A DNA stretch of 64,000 bases. Origin: Taibaiella sp. (GTDB lineage Bacteria > Bacteroidota > Bacteroidia > Chitinophagales > Chitinophagaceae). Below, one piece after another: positions 30,038-40,133 of this stretch (the stretch's first letter is position 1; the number at the start of each line of letters is the position of its first letter). Position numbers and translations under genes: made by a program. The notes beneath the pieces are model-generated. The model was not told the DNA's origin and ran no database searches. It saw nothing but the letters and a program-made list of their open reading frames with translations. The stretch spans positions 1-64,000 of the forward strand of contig JAHHDV010000021.1 in NCBI GenBank assembly GCA_019739295.1, in the 5' to 3' direction.

Positions 30038-30973
30038 ATGAAAAACCTTTGCTTACTTCTGTTTATATCATGACAGGCTCTTCTGTACAGCTACATCATG
30101 GGCACAGACAACCCGGTATACTGCAGCAGAAGTGATGCGCATCCTTAGCGATGACTCCTTTGAAGGGCGAGCTCCGGGCAGTTCCGGAATGGGAGAAAGC
30201 TGTGACCTGGGTCGAATCTTATTTAAAAGATGCAGGCATCGCCCCTTACTTCGGGTATGGATACAGGGATTCGTTCAGCTCCGGTGATATCCATACCTAC
30301 AATGTAGTGGGCATCATCCCGGCTGCAGAACCGACTGACCGGTTTGTCATCCTGTCTGCCCATCTGGATCACCTGGGCACTGTGGCAGGCGAACCGGGTA
30401 CAGATCATATCTTTAACGGTGCCAATGATAATGCCAGCGGAGTAGCTGCTGTTTTATCCATAGCTTCAGGACTAAAGGATACCAGGCTTCAGTATAACCT
30501 GCTGGTTGTCCTGTTTCTCCGCTGAAGAATCCGGTTTGCTGGGTTCTCTGCATATGGCCCGGTGGATGAAACGGGATGACATCCACCTGGCGTATGTCAT
30601 CAATTTGGAAATGCTGGGAGCCCCCTTATGCTCCTAGCACCGGGCAAAGTATATATGACGGGCTGGGATCATTCGGATATGGGTGCCTGCATCAACCGGT
30701 TTATATGGCTCAGAATTGGGCGGTCCGGTTTGAAATGGGTGAAATGTACCGGCTATTCGAACATTCTGACAATTACCCCTTCTACCAGGTAATGAAGATA
30801 CCGGCCCCATACATTGAGCACTTTTTGATCTCAATTCTTATGAATATTACCACCACACCGATGATGAAGCAACGGCTATCGACATCCTGCATCTTGAAGA
30901 GATTACCCGGAAGCTGGGTGTAGCGTTGGAAAGGTTGCTGACGTCTTCTATGGAGATACTAAGCCGTGATTGA
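30038..30973 (+). CDS. M28 family zinc aminopeptidase, several frame breaks
   Basis: The frame starts MKNLCLLLFIS (signal peptide) and is broken near 30070, 30180, 30520, 30630 and beyond. The pieces in different frames spell an M28 metallopeptidase: FEGRAPGSSGM, LSAHLDHLG (first zinc His), FNGANDNASGVAAVLSIA (bridging Asp), FSAEESGLLGS (catalytic and zinc Glu), YVINLEMLG (zinc Asp region). The end is LEEITRKLGVALERLL. Such enzymes trim N-terminal residues in the periplasm. The number of breaks is high enough that true decay cannot be excluded, but all motifs survive. Confidence 0.65.
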
Positions 30974-31050
30974 CCCAAAGCCTCTATGGCAAATAGCCTG
31001 AATGTGACACCGTCCGGATGTTTACAAACCGGCAACACAGCCCCTGGGCA

Positions 31051-32462
31051 TTACAATTCAAAACTCTGGTGCCGCTTCGGGATGATCACATGCCTGAAAT
31101 CCCATATGCTCCAAACGGTCCCCTGAACGGCAATTGAGATTCCGGTTCTCCATGTACCAGGAAGATTTTTCTGACTTCTTCCGGATGCTGGCAGGAGATC
31201 CATTTCATCAGGTCTGCGTAATCACCATGCGCGCTCAAACTCGAGATTTTTGGCTACTTCTGCAATGACCGTAATGGCGCTCTCCGAATATGCCTACTTC
31301 TGCGGCACCGGCTGCCAACCTGCCTCCCAGCGATTCCGGCTCACAATATCCCACAATAAGGATAGTATTCCTGCCATCTTCTATATTGTTGGCAATATGA
31401 TGCTTTACCCTTCCGGCCTCTGCCATTTCCGGATGCAGATATAATGACCGCCGGTTTCTTTAAGCCCGTTAAGCTTCTTCGACTGCTCTGCTTTCTCTAT
31501 GTATTGCAAACCCGGGAAATCAAAGGGGGTCTTCGTCTATTTTTTAATATTTCCCTGACATGTGTATTGAACAGGCCGGGGAAATTTCTTGGTCAGCTCT
31601 GTGATCTCGATGGACATCGGGCTATCCAGGTAATAATCGACCTTGGGCAATCGTTTTTTCGAGGGACAATCTGTTCAGCGCATAGATGCAGCTCCTGGGT
31701 CCTTCCCACACTGAATGCCGGGATGATGAGCTTTCCTTTCTTCTCCACACATGTATGGATGATATGTCGGAGCAATAGTTCGATGGTATCAACGAAGGCA
31801 CCATGAAGCTTATTCCCGTAAGTAGATTCCAACAGGATATAATCTGATTGGGAAAACGTAGCCGGCGACTGGAGGATATCGTCATTGTACCTGCCGATGT
31901 CCCCGCTAAAGGTCAGCACCTGCTCCTTCCCGTCCCGGTTCCATTTTACCTGGACAAAGGCCGAACCTAAGATATGCCCGGCCTCTTTATACTGGAAGAA
32001 CACACCATCGAATATTTCATACCATTGATTATAATCCCGGATGACAAACAAAGGGAAGACCCGGGCTGCATCATCCATTCCGTACAAAGGAGTAACCAGC
32101 GGCTTGCCCTGCCTTTGTTTGCGTTTGTTCACATGCTGCACATCCATCTCCTGGATATAAGCGCTGTCCTTCAGAAGTACTTCCGTAAATGCTGCAGTAG
32201 CTTCCGTACAGTATATAGAGCCATTGAATCCCTGCTTCACCAGCCTCGGCAATAAGCCGGTATGATCGATATGTGCATGGGAGAGGATCACAGCATCTAT
32301 TTCTGCCGGATCAAAACCAAATTGCTGGTTGAGCTCCAGGGTTTGTAATCCCATTCCCTGAAACATACCACAATCCAATAAAACCTTTTTCCCATTGTCA
32401 AATTCCAATAAATGTTTTGAACCGGTTACCGTCTGAGCTGCCCCGTGAAAGGTTATCTTCAT
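31051..32462 (-). CDS. MBL-fold metallo-hydrolase with RNA-specificity domain (RMMBL/YSH1-like), several frame breaks
   Basis: About 460-470 residues once joined. The intact N-terminal two thirds (ATG 32462, MKITFHGAAQTVTGSKHLLE) carries the zinc motif SHAHIDHTG and later GHILGSAF, FSGDIGRYN and ESTYGN. This is the CPSF73-like metallo-beta-lactamase/beta-CASP family. From about 31660 the reading frame changes repeatedly (KVDYYLDSPMSIEITEL, then ADAGRVKHHIANNIED-like AEAGRVKHHI, TILIVGYCEP, KIFLVHGEPES), which is the C-terminal RMMBL region. The probable stop is at 31051. Members act as RNA exo- or endonucleases. A probable start upstream (32558) has no family support. Confidence 0.75.
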
Positions 32463-32543
32463 ATAGGTTATCGTTTTTTCAAAGCTAAAAGTAGCATCTT
32501 TTACGGTCAATATTATACTTTTAACCAAATGTTGCATAGCAAA

Positions 32544-32580
32544 AATAATGTCGGGCACCTGTTAGGTGCCCGACATTATT
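32544..32580. terminator. Perfect 17-bp hairpin terminator after the porin-like gene
   Basis: The arms 32544-32560 and 32564-32580 are perfect complements around a 3-base loop. A T-rich stretch follows on the minus strand, matching the end of the minus-strand gene at 32607. Confidence 0.8.
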
Positions 32581-32606
32581 ACAACAATAACTTTTCAGGA
32601 AATTTA

Positions 32607-33233
32607 TTATAATTTAATCCTGTATCCGACACCGACGTTCCACCTGTTGATATTGTTGGTCACATCAGCTACATTGGATAAATTGCCAAGGCCAAGGCCA
32701 TATCCGCCTTTTACATATACGCCCCAGGGGGTTTCATACCCGAGGTTGAAGTTAAAGCCCCAGTCAAACGGGTTTGTTTCCGCATCCTCACTTCCGAAAG
32801 TGATATCGTTTTCTATATCCCCTGTGGGAAGTCCTTCGATTTTGTTTTTACCTGAAAGTGCATATCCTATGTATGGTCCCGCTTCTACGAAGATCGAACC
32901 TGCATCAGGGGAAAAATGATACCGGTAGCCCAGGTTTACAGGCACCTGTAAGTAATGCATGCTCGTAGTTGTGGTTACTCCTGCAACCTCTGTCTTACCA
33001 CCTAATAGCTGGTAGTTAAGCCCGGGTTTTACATACAATCCGCTCCCCAGATCCATATTTACGCCTACTCCTACATTGAACCCGGTAGCATTATCTGAAG
33101 TGGTAGCATCATTATCACCGATTTTGGTACGGATAGTAGAGAAGTTAGCGCCTGCTTCAGGGTCTATGGTGATTTGAGAAAATCCGGTGTGCGCGATAGC
33201 GGCACTTGCTAATACTAAAACTAGTTTTTTCAT
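32607..33233 (-). CDS. Outer-membrane beta-barrel protein, porin-like (OmpX/OMP_b-brl_2 type)
   Basis: 208 residues with signal peptide MKKLVLVLASAAIAHTGFSQ. The mature protein is an eight- to ten-strand amphipathic barrel: FNVGVGVNMDLGSGLYVKPG, LQVPVNLGYRYHF, FVEAGPYIGYALSG, GFNFNLGYETPWGVYVKGGYGLGLG, ending WNVGVGYRIKL. Such proteins are abundant surface proteins of unclear individual function. Divergent from the efflux operon across a 322-base region that holds repeated operator-like sites. Confidence 0.88.
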   Translation of the reverse strand: MKKLVLVLASAAIAHTGFSQITIDPEAGANFSTIRTKIGDNDATTSDNATGFNVGVGVNMDLGSGLYVKPGLNYQLLGGKTEVAGVTTTTSMHYLQVPVNLGYRYHFSPDAGSIFVEAGPYIGYALSGKNKIEGLPTGDIENDITFGSEDAETNPFDWGFNFNLGYETPWGVYVKGGYGLGLGNLSNVADVTNNINRWNVGVGYRIKL

Positions 33234-33339
33234 TTTTTCTGTTTGGTTTGTTATTTAATGTTTTTTCGAAAGCGCATTTGCTATGCTTTTTCTTGAGGGC
33301 AAATGTCCTTCGGTTTTCTGCTCCGGGAAAGTACCAGAT

Positions 33340-33432
33340 CCGTGAAACGGCTAAAATCGGCCGTGAAATGGATTGCGTTTTTTTTAATGTAGCGTCATAT
33401 TCCATTCACCCCGCAATTTGTCCGTTTCACAG
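33340..33432. promoter_or_regulatory. Cluster of operator-like repeats between porin and efflux operon
   Basis: CCGTGAAACGG occurs at 33340-33350 and CCGTGAAATGG at 33361-33371, exactly 21 bases apart, about two helical turns. CCGTTTCACAG, the same core inverted, is at 33422-33432. A weaker inverted copy, CCATTCACC, is near 33402-33410. The first copy is itself an imperfect palindrome (CCGT-n3-ACGG). This looks like the binding site of a repressor or activator controlling one or both divergent transcripts. No candidate regulator gene is adjacent except the LytS/LytTR pair 7 kb away. Confidence 0.45.
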
Positions 33433-33555
33433 TTCTCCGCTTTTTAGCATCTGCAGCATTATACCAGTTTTGCATTTCATATGCTTTGGGAAATGATGCG
33501 TGCTGCTCATATCTCATCATGAATCCTTTCAAACCTATACAACTATAAAAAATAA

Positions 33556-34894
33556 ATGATGAAAAAGACAATCTCTGCAATGGCTGTGATGCTCATCACC
33601 GGAGTATTTGCCTATGGGCAATCAGAACTGACTCTGGAAAGTGCCGTAAGTCATGCATTGGAGCACAAAGTCGAAGCGGTAAAGGCACAACTGGATATTA
33701 AAAACAGTGAATACCAGATCGAAGAGGTAAGGGCAAATGCACTTCCCCAGATCAATGGAAGTGCCGGCCTTACCTATAATGCCATCTTACAAAAAATGGC
33801 ATTGAATATGGGTGGACAGACTACAGTGATTGAAATGGGGGTGCCCTGGCAGACTACGGCTACCCTACAGCTCGATCAGCAGATCTTCAATATGGCTGTG
33901 TTTGAAGGATTGAAAGCAGCCAAAAACACAAGGGAATTCTATCTGATCAATGCTGAGCTTACCGAGGAACAGATCATAGAAAAGGTGGCGAACAGCTATT
34001 ATGAAATGTTTAAAACCAAATCCCAGATCAAAACTATAGAAAGTACGATAGGCAATACAACCAGAATAAGGGATGTATTATCCAGCCTTTACGAAAATGG
34101 GCTGGCAAAAAAAAATAGATCTGGACAGGATGAATGTTGCGCTCAATAATCTAATGAGCTCCAAGCAGCAGCTTCTAAATGCGTTGACACTTCAGGAAAA
34201 CGCTTTGAAATATCTGATAGGAATGGATATCCAGACACCGATCACCCTCCCGGAAAACACGTTTGAAGTAGACAGGTATGTGCAATTAGAGAAAACTGAT
34301 GGCGTAGCGCACAGAACAGAAATCCAGCTGATGGAAAAGCAGGGGGAATTGCTCAGAATGAATAAAAAAGCAATCGAAGCCCAGAGGTACCCTTCTTTAA
34401 GCCTTACAGCCAATTACGGGTATATGGGCATGGGCAGCCAGTTCCCCTGGTTTTCAGGTTCAGAACGGGGTGTCAATTGGTCTAACTTTTCCGGTATAGG
34501 ATTGAACCTGAGGGTGCCGATCTTCACCGGCTTTGCCACCCGTGCCAAAATCAATCAGGCACAGATTGAGATCGACAAGTTCCAGGCTGACCTGGAAGAT
34601 ACCAAACTGGCACTGAGCATGGCTACGGAAAATGCATATACACAGATCAATAATTCGTTGATAACCCTTAATACCCAAAAAGCAAATATGGACCTGGCGA
34701 AGGATGTATTGAATGACATTGAGAATAATTACAATAACGGGTTAGCCACGCTTACCGACCTGCTGGATGCAGAAACCTCGTATTCCGATGCCCGGAATAA
34801 CTATACCAATGCATTGTTGGATTATAAACTTGCAGAGATCCAACTGGTAAAGGCAAAAGGAGAACTAAAGACTTATTATACCCAATCAAACTAA
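33556..34894 (+). CDS. TolC family outer-membrane efflux protein, one frame break
   Basis: 445 residues after removing one A from the nine-A run at 34107-34115; the length then becomes exactly 446 codons. Signal peptide MMKKTISAMAVMLITGVFAYG, then the repeated long helical hairpins and beta strands of TolC (LTLESAVSHALEHKVEAVKAQLDIKNSEYQI; VPIFTGFATRAKINQAQIEI; LLDAETSYSDARNNYTNALLDYKLAEIQL). It forms the outer-membrane exit duct for the HlyD and RND proteins encoded next, in one operon (gap 28 bases). Confidence 0.93.
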
Positions 34895-34922
34895 ATAATA
34901 ACACACCATCAAAAAGGAAAAA

Positions 34923-35983
34923 ATGAAAAGAATTATTATAAGCAGCATCATCGCCATTGCTACCATAGCAGGAATCATTTTTGTACTGAATAAAAATCAA
35001 AATGCAAATGCCAAGGTTACAGAAATCGTAGCGCAAAAAAAACACCGCGGTTACAGTACGTGCTGAAGTTGCGGAGAACAGAGAGCTGAATCTGGAATAT
35101 ATAACCAATGGTGTTTTTTTCCGCAAAACAGGAAGTCATGATCTCTGCTGAGGCCTCGGGTAAGGTAGCAAGGGTATTGGTAGCCGAAGGAGCCTTTGTA
35201 AAAGCAGGGCAAACATTGGCCATTATCGAGGCAGACAAGCAAAATGTCACCGTCTCGAATGCACAAGCTGTATATAACAACGCGAAAGCAGAGGTAGAAC
35301 GTTTCGAGAATGCCTTTAAAACAGGCGGTGTTACCAAACAGCAACTGGACCAGGTAAACCTTCAGCTGGAAAATGCAAAGAACAACCTCCGCAGCGCGCA
35401 GCTTACCGCTTCGGATGTCAACATCACTGCTTCATTCGCAGGGATCGTCAACAAAAGGATGATAGAGCCGGGTTCGTATGTCAATCCCGGGATGCAGCTT
35501 TTCGAGGTGGTCAACGTATCTACCCTGAAATTAAAAATAAATGTGGATGAAAAGAATATTGCTTCCGTAAGCATCGGGCAACCTGTAAAAGTAGAAACTA
35601 CGGTGCTTCCCAACCAGTCATGGGAAGGTGTCGTCACCTTCATCGCTCCCAAAGCTGATGCGAGCCTGAACTTCCCGGTAGAATTAGAGATCAGGAACAA
35701 TGCAAACAACGATCTTAAAGCCGGGATGTATGGTACCGCTCGTTTCGGGGCGAACGGCACTTCCAGCGTTTTTGTTATTCCGAGAACCGCGTTTGTGGGT
35801 AATGTAAGCTCCAATCAGGTTTTTGTCGTAAAAGAGGGCAAGGCCATGTTGACGCAGGTAGTACCCGGCAGAAACTTTGGAGATTATGTTGAAATCATTT
35901 CCGGAGTCCAGCAGGGAGAACAGGTAATCACTACAGGCCAGATCAACCTATTGAACGAAACTCCTGTAGAAATTATTAAATAA
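34923..35983 (+). CDS. HlyD/AcrA family periplasmic adaptor (membrane fusion protein), two frame breaks
   Basis: 352 residues from ATG 34923 (MKRIIISSIIAIATIAGIIF, membrane anchor). Breaks are extra bases in the A-run 35035-35042 and the T-run 35114-35120; removing both gives exactly 353 codons. Then come the lipoyl half-motif AEASGKVARVLVAEGAFVKAGQTLAIIE, a helical hairpin, the second lipoyl half SFAGIVNKRMIEPGSYVNPGMQL and the beta-barrel and membrane-proximal domains (SNQVFVVKEGKAMLTQVVPG). It bridges the RND pump and TolC. The gap to the pump gene is 26 bases. Confidence 0.93.
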
Positions 35984-36009
35984 CCCCATTTAAAGGAAAA
36001 GAATATACG

Positions 36010-39000
36010 ATGAAAATTTCAGAAATATCCATTAAGAGGCCCAGTATCATCATAGTCATATTTTTGCTGTTGACATTGGGAGGGATCCTCTCTTACACGC
36101 AACTGGGGTATGAACTGGTACCCAAATTCGAAGTGAATGTAATCTCCATTCAGACCATTTACCCGGGTGCAGCTCCCTCGGAAGTGGAAAATTCGGTAAC
36201 CAAAAAGATAGAAGATGCGGTATCTTCTCTCGAGAATGTCAAAAAGATTGAATCCAAATCAATGGAAAGCGTATCCATTGTTATGATTACATTGAACAGT
36301 ACTGCCGATGTGAATTTCTTATTGACCGATGCTCAGAGAAAAATCAATGCCGTTGTCAATGACTTGCCCGAAGATGCCAAGACCCCATCATTGAATAAAT
36401 TCTCCCTGGACGATGTGCCGATCATCAACCTTACCGCCACATCCAACCTTTCAGAAAAAGAGCTCTACGATTTATTAGACCAGAAAATCCAACCGGTATT
36501 CGCCCGTATCGACGGGGTAGCCAAAGTAGATATGGTGGGAGGTGAAGAAAGAGAAATACAGGTAAGTGTCAATCCTGAAAAACTGCAGGGCTACGGGATG
36601 ACCATATCCCAGATACAGCAGATGATAGCTGCTTCGAATATGGACTTCCCCACAGGGAATATCAAGAGCAGGGATAACCAGACCACCATCCGGCTGGCAG
36701 GAAAGTTTGCCGATCTGGATGAGCTGAGGAACCTGCCCCTGTTTACTCCGCAGGGTGTGATGATACGACTGAGTGATGTGGCTGATGTACAGGATGGTAT
36801 CAAAGATGCAGAAAAGATAGCGCGGATAGATCAGCAGAATACGGTACTGCTCCAGGTGTTTAAGCAATCCGATGCCAATGCGGTAGCCGTATCGGAAAAA
36901 GTAAAAACCATCATAGCCTCTGTAGAAAAAGATTTTGCAGCGCAGGGCGTAGATATTACCATAGGTAGCGATACCACAGATTATACCCTGAAAGCCGCCA
37001 ACAATGTTATGTTTGACCTGGTGCTGGCGATTGTCCTGGTAGGCGTGATTATGTTATTCTTCCTGCACAGCCTCAGGAATGCTGCCATTACCATGGTGGC
37101 GATTCCCCTGTCATTGATCGCTACGTTCATCGGGCTGTACCTGATGGGCTATACCCTGAACCTGATGTCCTTACTGGCATTGTCGCTCGTGGTAGGTATC
37201 CTGGTGGATGATGCGATTGTGGTGATAGAGAATATACACCGTCATATGGAAATGGGTAAGAATAAGGTCCGTGCCGCCTTTGACGGAGCCAAAGAAATCG
37301 GCTTTACCGTTACAGCGATTACCCTGGTGATCGTAGTGGTATTCCTTCCCATCTCCTTGTCGACAGGTCTGGTATCTGATATCCTGAGACAGTTTACGGT
37401 TACGGTTGTCATCGCTACACTCCTGTCTTTGCTGGTTTCCTTTACTGTAGTACCCTGGTTGTATTCCCGTTTTGGAAAACTGGAGCACCTCAATCCGAAA
37501 TCCATCTTCGGCAGAATCCTGAACTCCTTCGAAAGGGGGTTGACCAGACTGACCAATGGTATCGGTAATATTCTAAAATGGTCACTCAAAAGAAGAAGAA
37601 ACAAATTGATTGCCCTGGGTTTAACGATGGTGTTGTTTTTCGCCTCCATTATGCTGGTCGGAAAGGGATACATCGGTTCGGATTTTTTCCCGGGAAATGA
37701 CAAGGGAGAATTTTACCTGCAGCTCGAGCTGAACAAAGATGCATCTATCGAACAAACCAATTTCCTTACCCAGAAGGCAGAGCAATACCTGGCACAGAAA
37801 CCGGAAATCGAGCGAATGATCACTACCGTAGGACAGGCTTCAGACGGTATGGCCTCTACAAGCGGTACGAAATATAAATCCGAGATACACATTTTTGTAT
37901 CAGATGCGCACAGGAAGAAAGAATCCACCAAGGTCTTCTCTGCAAAACTGAAAAGAGAAATGGAGCATGTACTGGTAGGGGCTAAAGTAAAAACCGTGAA
38001 TATGGGATTGATGGGGGCAGAGAATGCACCGCTGAACCTGACGGTGATCGCATCATCCCAGGCAGATGCCCTGGTCTTTGCCAATCAGGCTGCAGACCTG
38101 CTGCGCAAAGTCCCGGGGGCTACAGAGGTTAAGCTTACTTCTGAAGACGGTAATCCGGAGATCAATGTAAAAGTAGACCGGGACAAGATGAATTCCTTAG
38201 GCCTGAATGTGGCTACCGTAGGCCTGGCGATGCAGACTGCCTTCTCGGGCAATACTGATGCGAAGTTCACAGAGGGCGACAGGGAGTACGATATCAATAT
38301 CAGGTACGATGAGATCGGCAGGGCAAAAATAGAAGATGTGAAAGCGCTGAAGTTTATCAACAACCAGGGCCAGTCCATCATGCTGGAACAGTTTGCAGAC
38401 GTAATCTACGGATCAGGACCTACATTGCTGGAAAGAAGGGACAAGTCGCCTTCAGTTTCTATCCAGGCACAGGTAGTGGGAAGACCGGCAGGTACCATCG
38501 CTGCAGAATGGGAGGAGCAGTTCTCCAAGCTGGAAAGAGCACCGGGCCTGTCTTACAAATGGGGTGGAAATATGGAAAACCAGGAAGAAGGATTTGGCTC
38601 TTTGGGACTGGCATTGATGATTGCGATCGTATTGGTGTACTTCGTGATGGTGGCGTTGTATGACAACTTTGTGACACCTTTCGTGGTATTGTTCTCCATT
38701 CCGCTTTCTTTTATCGGCGCCTTGCTGTTCCTGGCCTTGTTCAACCAGACCTTAAATATCTTTACGATATTGGGAATTATCATGCTGATCGGCCTGGTAG
38801 CGAAGAACGCGATTATGCTGGTAGACTTTGCCAACCACAGGAAAGAAGAAGGATACTCTACTTATGATGCGCTGGTGGCTGCCAACCATGCACGTTTCCG
38901 TCCTATCTTAATGACCACAATAGCCATGGTCATCGGGATGGTGCCGATTGCGATAGCCACCGGGGATGGTGCTGATATGAACAGGGGTTTGGCCCTGGTG

Positions 39001-39171
39001 ATCATCGGCGGGCTCTTATCCTCTTTGTTCCTGACACTGGTGATTGTGCCGGTGGTATATTCCGTTTTCGACAGTCTTACGAGAAGGTTCAGCAAAGGCA
39101 GGAAACCCGATTATGCACAATTGATCACAGCAGATTATGAGATGAACCCGGATTTTAAGGATGAGCATTAA
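36010..39171 (+). CDS. RND family efflux transporter (AcrB/MexB-like permease)
   Basis: 1053 residues, intact, the standard size. It begins MKISEISIKRPSIIIVIFLL with the first membrane helix. The conserved GDP/DDA segment LVVGILVDDAIVVIENIHRHME of helix 4 carries the proton-relay aspartates. LLSFTVVPWLYSRF and two large periplasmic porter loops follow, and the second half repeats the pattern (AKNAIMLVDFANHRKEEG). It exports toxic compounds, solvents or possibly lipids using the proton gradient. HAE1-type rather than heavy-metal type, judged from the overall motifs. Last gene of the tolC-hlyD-RND operon. Confidence 0.95.
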   Translation: MKISEISIKRPSIIIVIFLLLTLGGILSYTQLGYELVPKFEVNVISIQTIYPGAAPSEVENSVTKKIEDAVSSLENVKKIESKSMESVSIVMITLNSTADVNFLLTDAQRKINAVVNDLPEDAKTPSLNKFSLDDVPIINLTATSNLSEKELYDLLDQKIQPVFARIDGVAKVDMVGGEEREIQVSVNPEKLQGYGMTISQIQQMIAASNMDFPTGNIKSRDNQTTIRLAGKFADLDELRNLPLFTPQGVMIRLSDVADVQDGIKDAEKIARIDQQNTVLLQVFKQSDANAVAVSEKVKTIIASVEKDFAAQGVDITIGSDTTDYTLKAANNVMFDLVLAIVLVGVIMLFFLHSLRNAAITMVAIPLSLIATFIGLYLMGYTLNLMSLLALSLVVGILVDDAIVVIENIHRHMEMGKNKVRAAFDGAKEIGFTVTAITLVIVVVFLPISLSTGLVSDILRQFTVTVVIATLLSLLVSFTVVPWLYSRFGKLEHLNPKSIFGRILNSFERGLTRLTNGIGNILKWSLKRRRNKLIALGLTMVLFFASIMLVGKGYIGSDFFPGNDKGEFYLQLELNKDASIEQTNFLTQKAEQYLAQKPEIERMITTVGQASDGMASTSGTKYKSEIHIFVSDAHRKKESTKVFSAKLKREMEHVLVGAKVKTVNMGLMGAENAPLNLTVIASSQADALVFANQAADLLRKVPGATEVKLTSEDGNPEINVKVDRDKMNSLGLNVATVGLAMQTAFSGNTDAKFTEGDREYDINIRYDEIGRAKIEDVKALKFINNQGQSIMLEQFADVIYGSGPTLLERRDKSPSVSIQAQVVGRPAGTIAAEWEEQFSKLERAPGLSYKWGGNMENQEEGFGSLGLALMIAIVLVYFVMVALYDNFVTPFVVLFSIPLSFIGALLFLALFNQTLNIFTILGIIMLIGLVAKNAIMLVDFANHRKEEGYSTYDALVAANHARFRPILMTTIAMVIGMVPIAIATGDGADMNRGLALVIIGGLLSSLFLTLVIVPVVYSVFDSLTRRFSKGRKPDYAQLITADYEMNPDFKDEH

Positions 39172-39199
39172 ATCTGAATACTAAAAACAATCAAATCAG

Positions 39200-39252
39200 G
39201 GTAAGCACTCTTGTGGAAATGACGAATGGGAAAGATCAGAAGAGTGCTTACC
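39200..39252. repeat. 13-bp perfect inverted repeat downstream of the RND operon
   Basis: GGTAAGCACTCTT (39200-39212) and its exact complement (39240-39252) are separated by 27 bases, in the gap between the RND gene and the stress-protein gene. There is no long T-tract, only ATTAAAAAC. It could be a processing or weak termination hairpin for the operon, or a regulator site. Confidence 0.6.
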
Positions 39253-39270
39253 ATTAAAAACTAATATATT

Positions 39271-40074
39271 ATGAAGTCGGTACTTATTGCTACAGATTTA
39301 TCTTCAATAGCCCGGAATGCAACCGAATATGCTATGGAAGCGGTAAAGGTCGCCACGGGATCCGTTATATTGTTCCACTTGTTCAAAGTATCCTCTCATA
39401 CAGCGAACTCACTGATCGGCACCGCGGGAATAGATGCCATGTTCGAAAGCCGCAAGAAAGAGATGGAAGCATATGCGGCATCGCTTTCCCGGGAGCATGG
39501 TATTCCTGTTACTGCCGAAGTAAGAATGGGTGACTTTCCGGACGAGATCAAAACGGTCTACCAGGAAAATAACTGCAGGATGCTGGTACTGGGAATGCCT
39601 CAGAAGACCTTCGAGCAGGACCTGCTGGGCAATACGACAACTGCTGCTATTTATACGCTTGAATTCCCGATACTGGCGATCCCGGAAACAGCAAAGTATA
39701 AGGGCCTCAAAAAGATCTTATTTGCCTGTGACCTGGCAAAGGAGATACAGGATAGTGTGATAGAAAAGATCAAGGAGTTTGCTTTACTATACGGCTCAGA
39801 GGTCGAGATCCTGTATGTAAGCAATACCATAGACAGTGCATCTGAAAAAGAGAATATCAGACAAACGCTTGTTGATATCGTTTACCATTACAAGAGGGAA
39901 CCCCCTTCTGAGTCTATCATACAAACAATATTGTCTGAGGCGGAAGCCATCAGCGCAGATATGATTATAATGACACCCAATAAGTATGGCTTCTGGTCTT
40001 CCTTACTGCACAGGAGCAAAACGAGGGCCATGGCATCAAACGGCAGGCTCCCCTTACTTTCTTTGCCATATTGA
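39271..40074 (+). CDS. Tandem-domain universal stress protein (UspA family)
   Basis: 267 residues with two Usp folds. The first begins MKSVLIATDLSSIARNATEYAMEAVK and ends before YKGLKKILFACDL, where the second starts. The ATP-binding G-2x-G-9x-G(S/T) motif is not clear in either half (LVLGMPQKTF in the first), so nucleotide binding is uncertain. These proteins are induced by starvation, respiratory or redox stress. It lies between the efflux operon and a two-component system on the same strand. Confidence 0.85.
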   Translation: MKSVLIATDLSSIARNATEYAMEAVKVATGSVILFHLFKVSSHTANSLIGTAGIDAMFESRKKEMEAYAASLSREHGIPVTAEVRMGDFPDEIKTVYQENNCRMLVLGMPQKTFEQDLLGNTTTAAIYTLEFPILAIPETAKYKGLKKILFACDLAKEIQDSVIEKIKEFALLYGSEVEILYVSNTIDSASEKENIRQTLVDIVYHYKREPPSESIIQTILSEAEAISADMIIMTPNKYGFWSSLLHRSKTRAMASNGRLPLLSLPY

Positions 40075-40133
40075 ATTTATATGAGCAAATTTGTCTATTT
40101 TTAAAGTAAAATTTTATTTGAATAGCAGCATAT

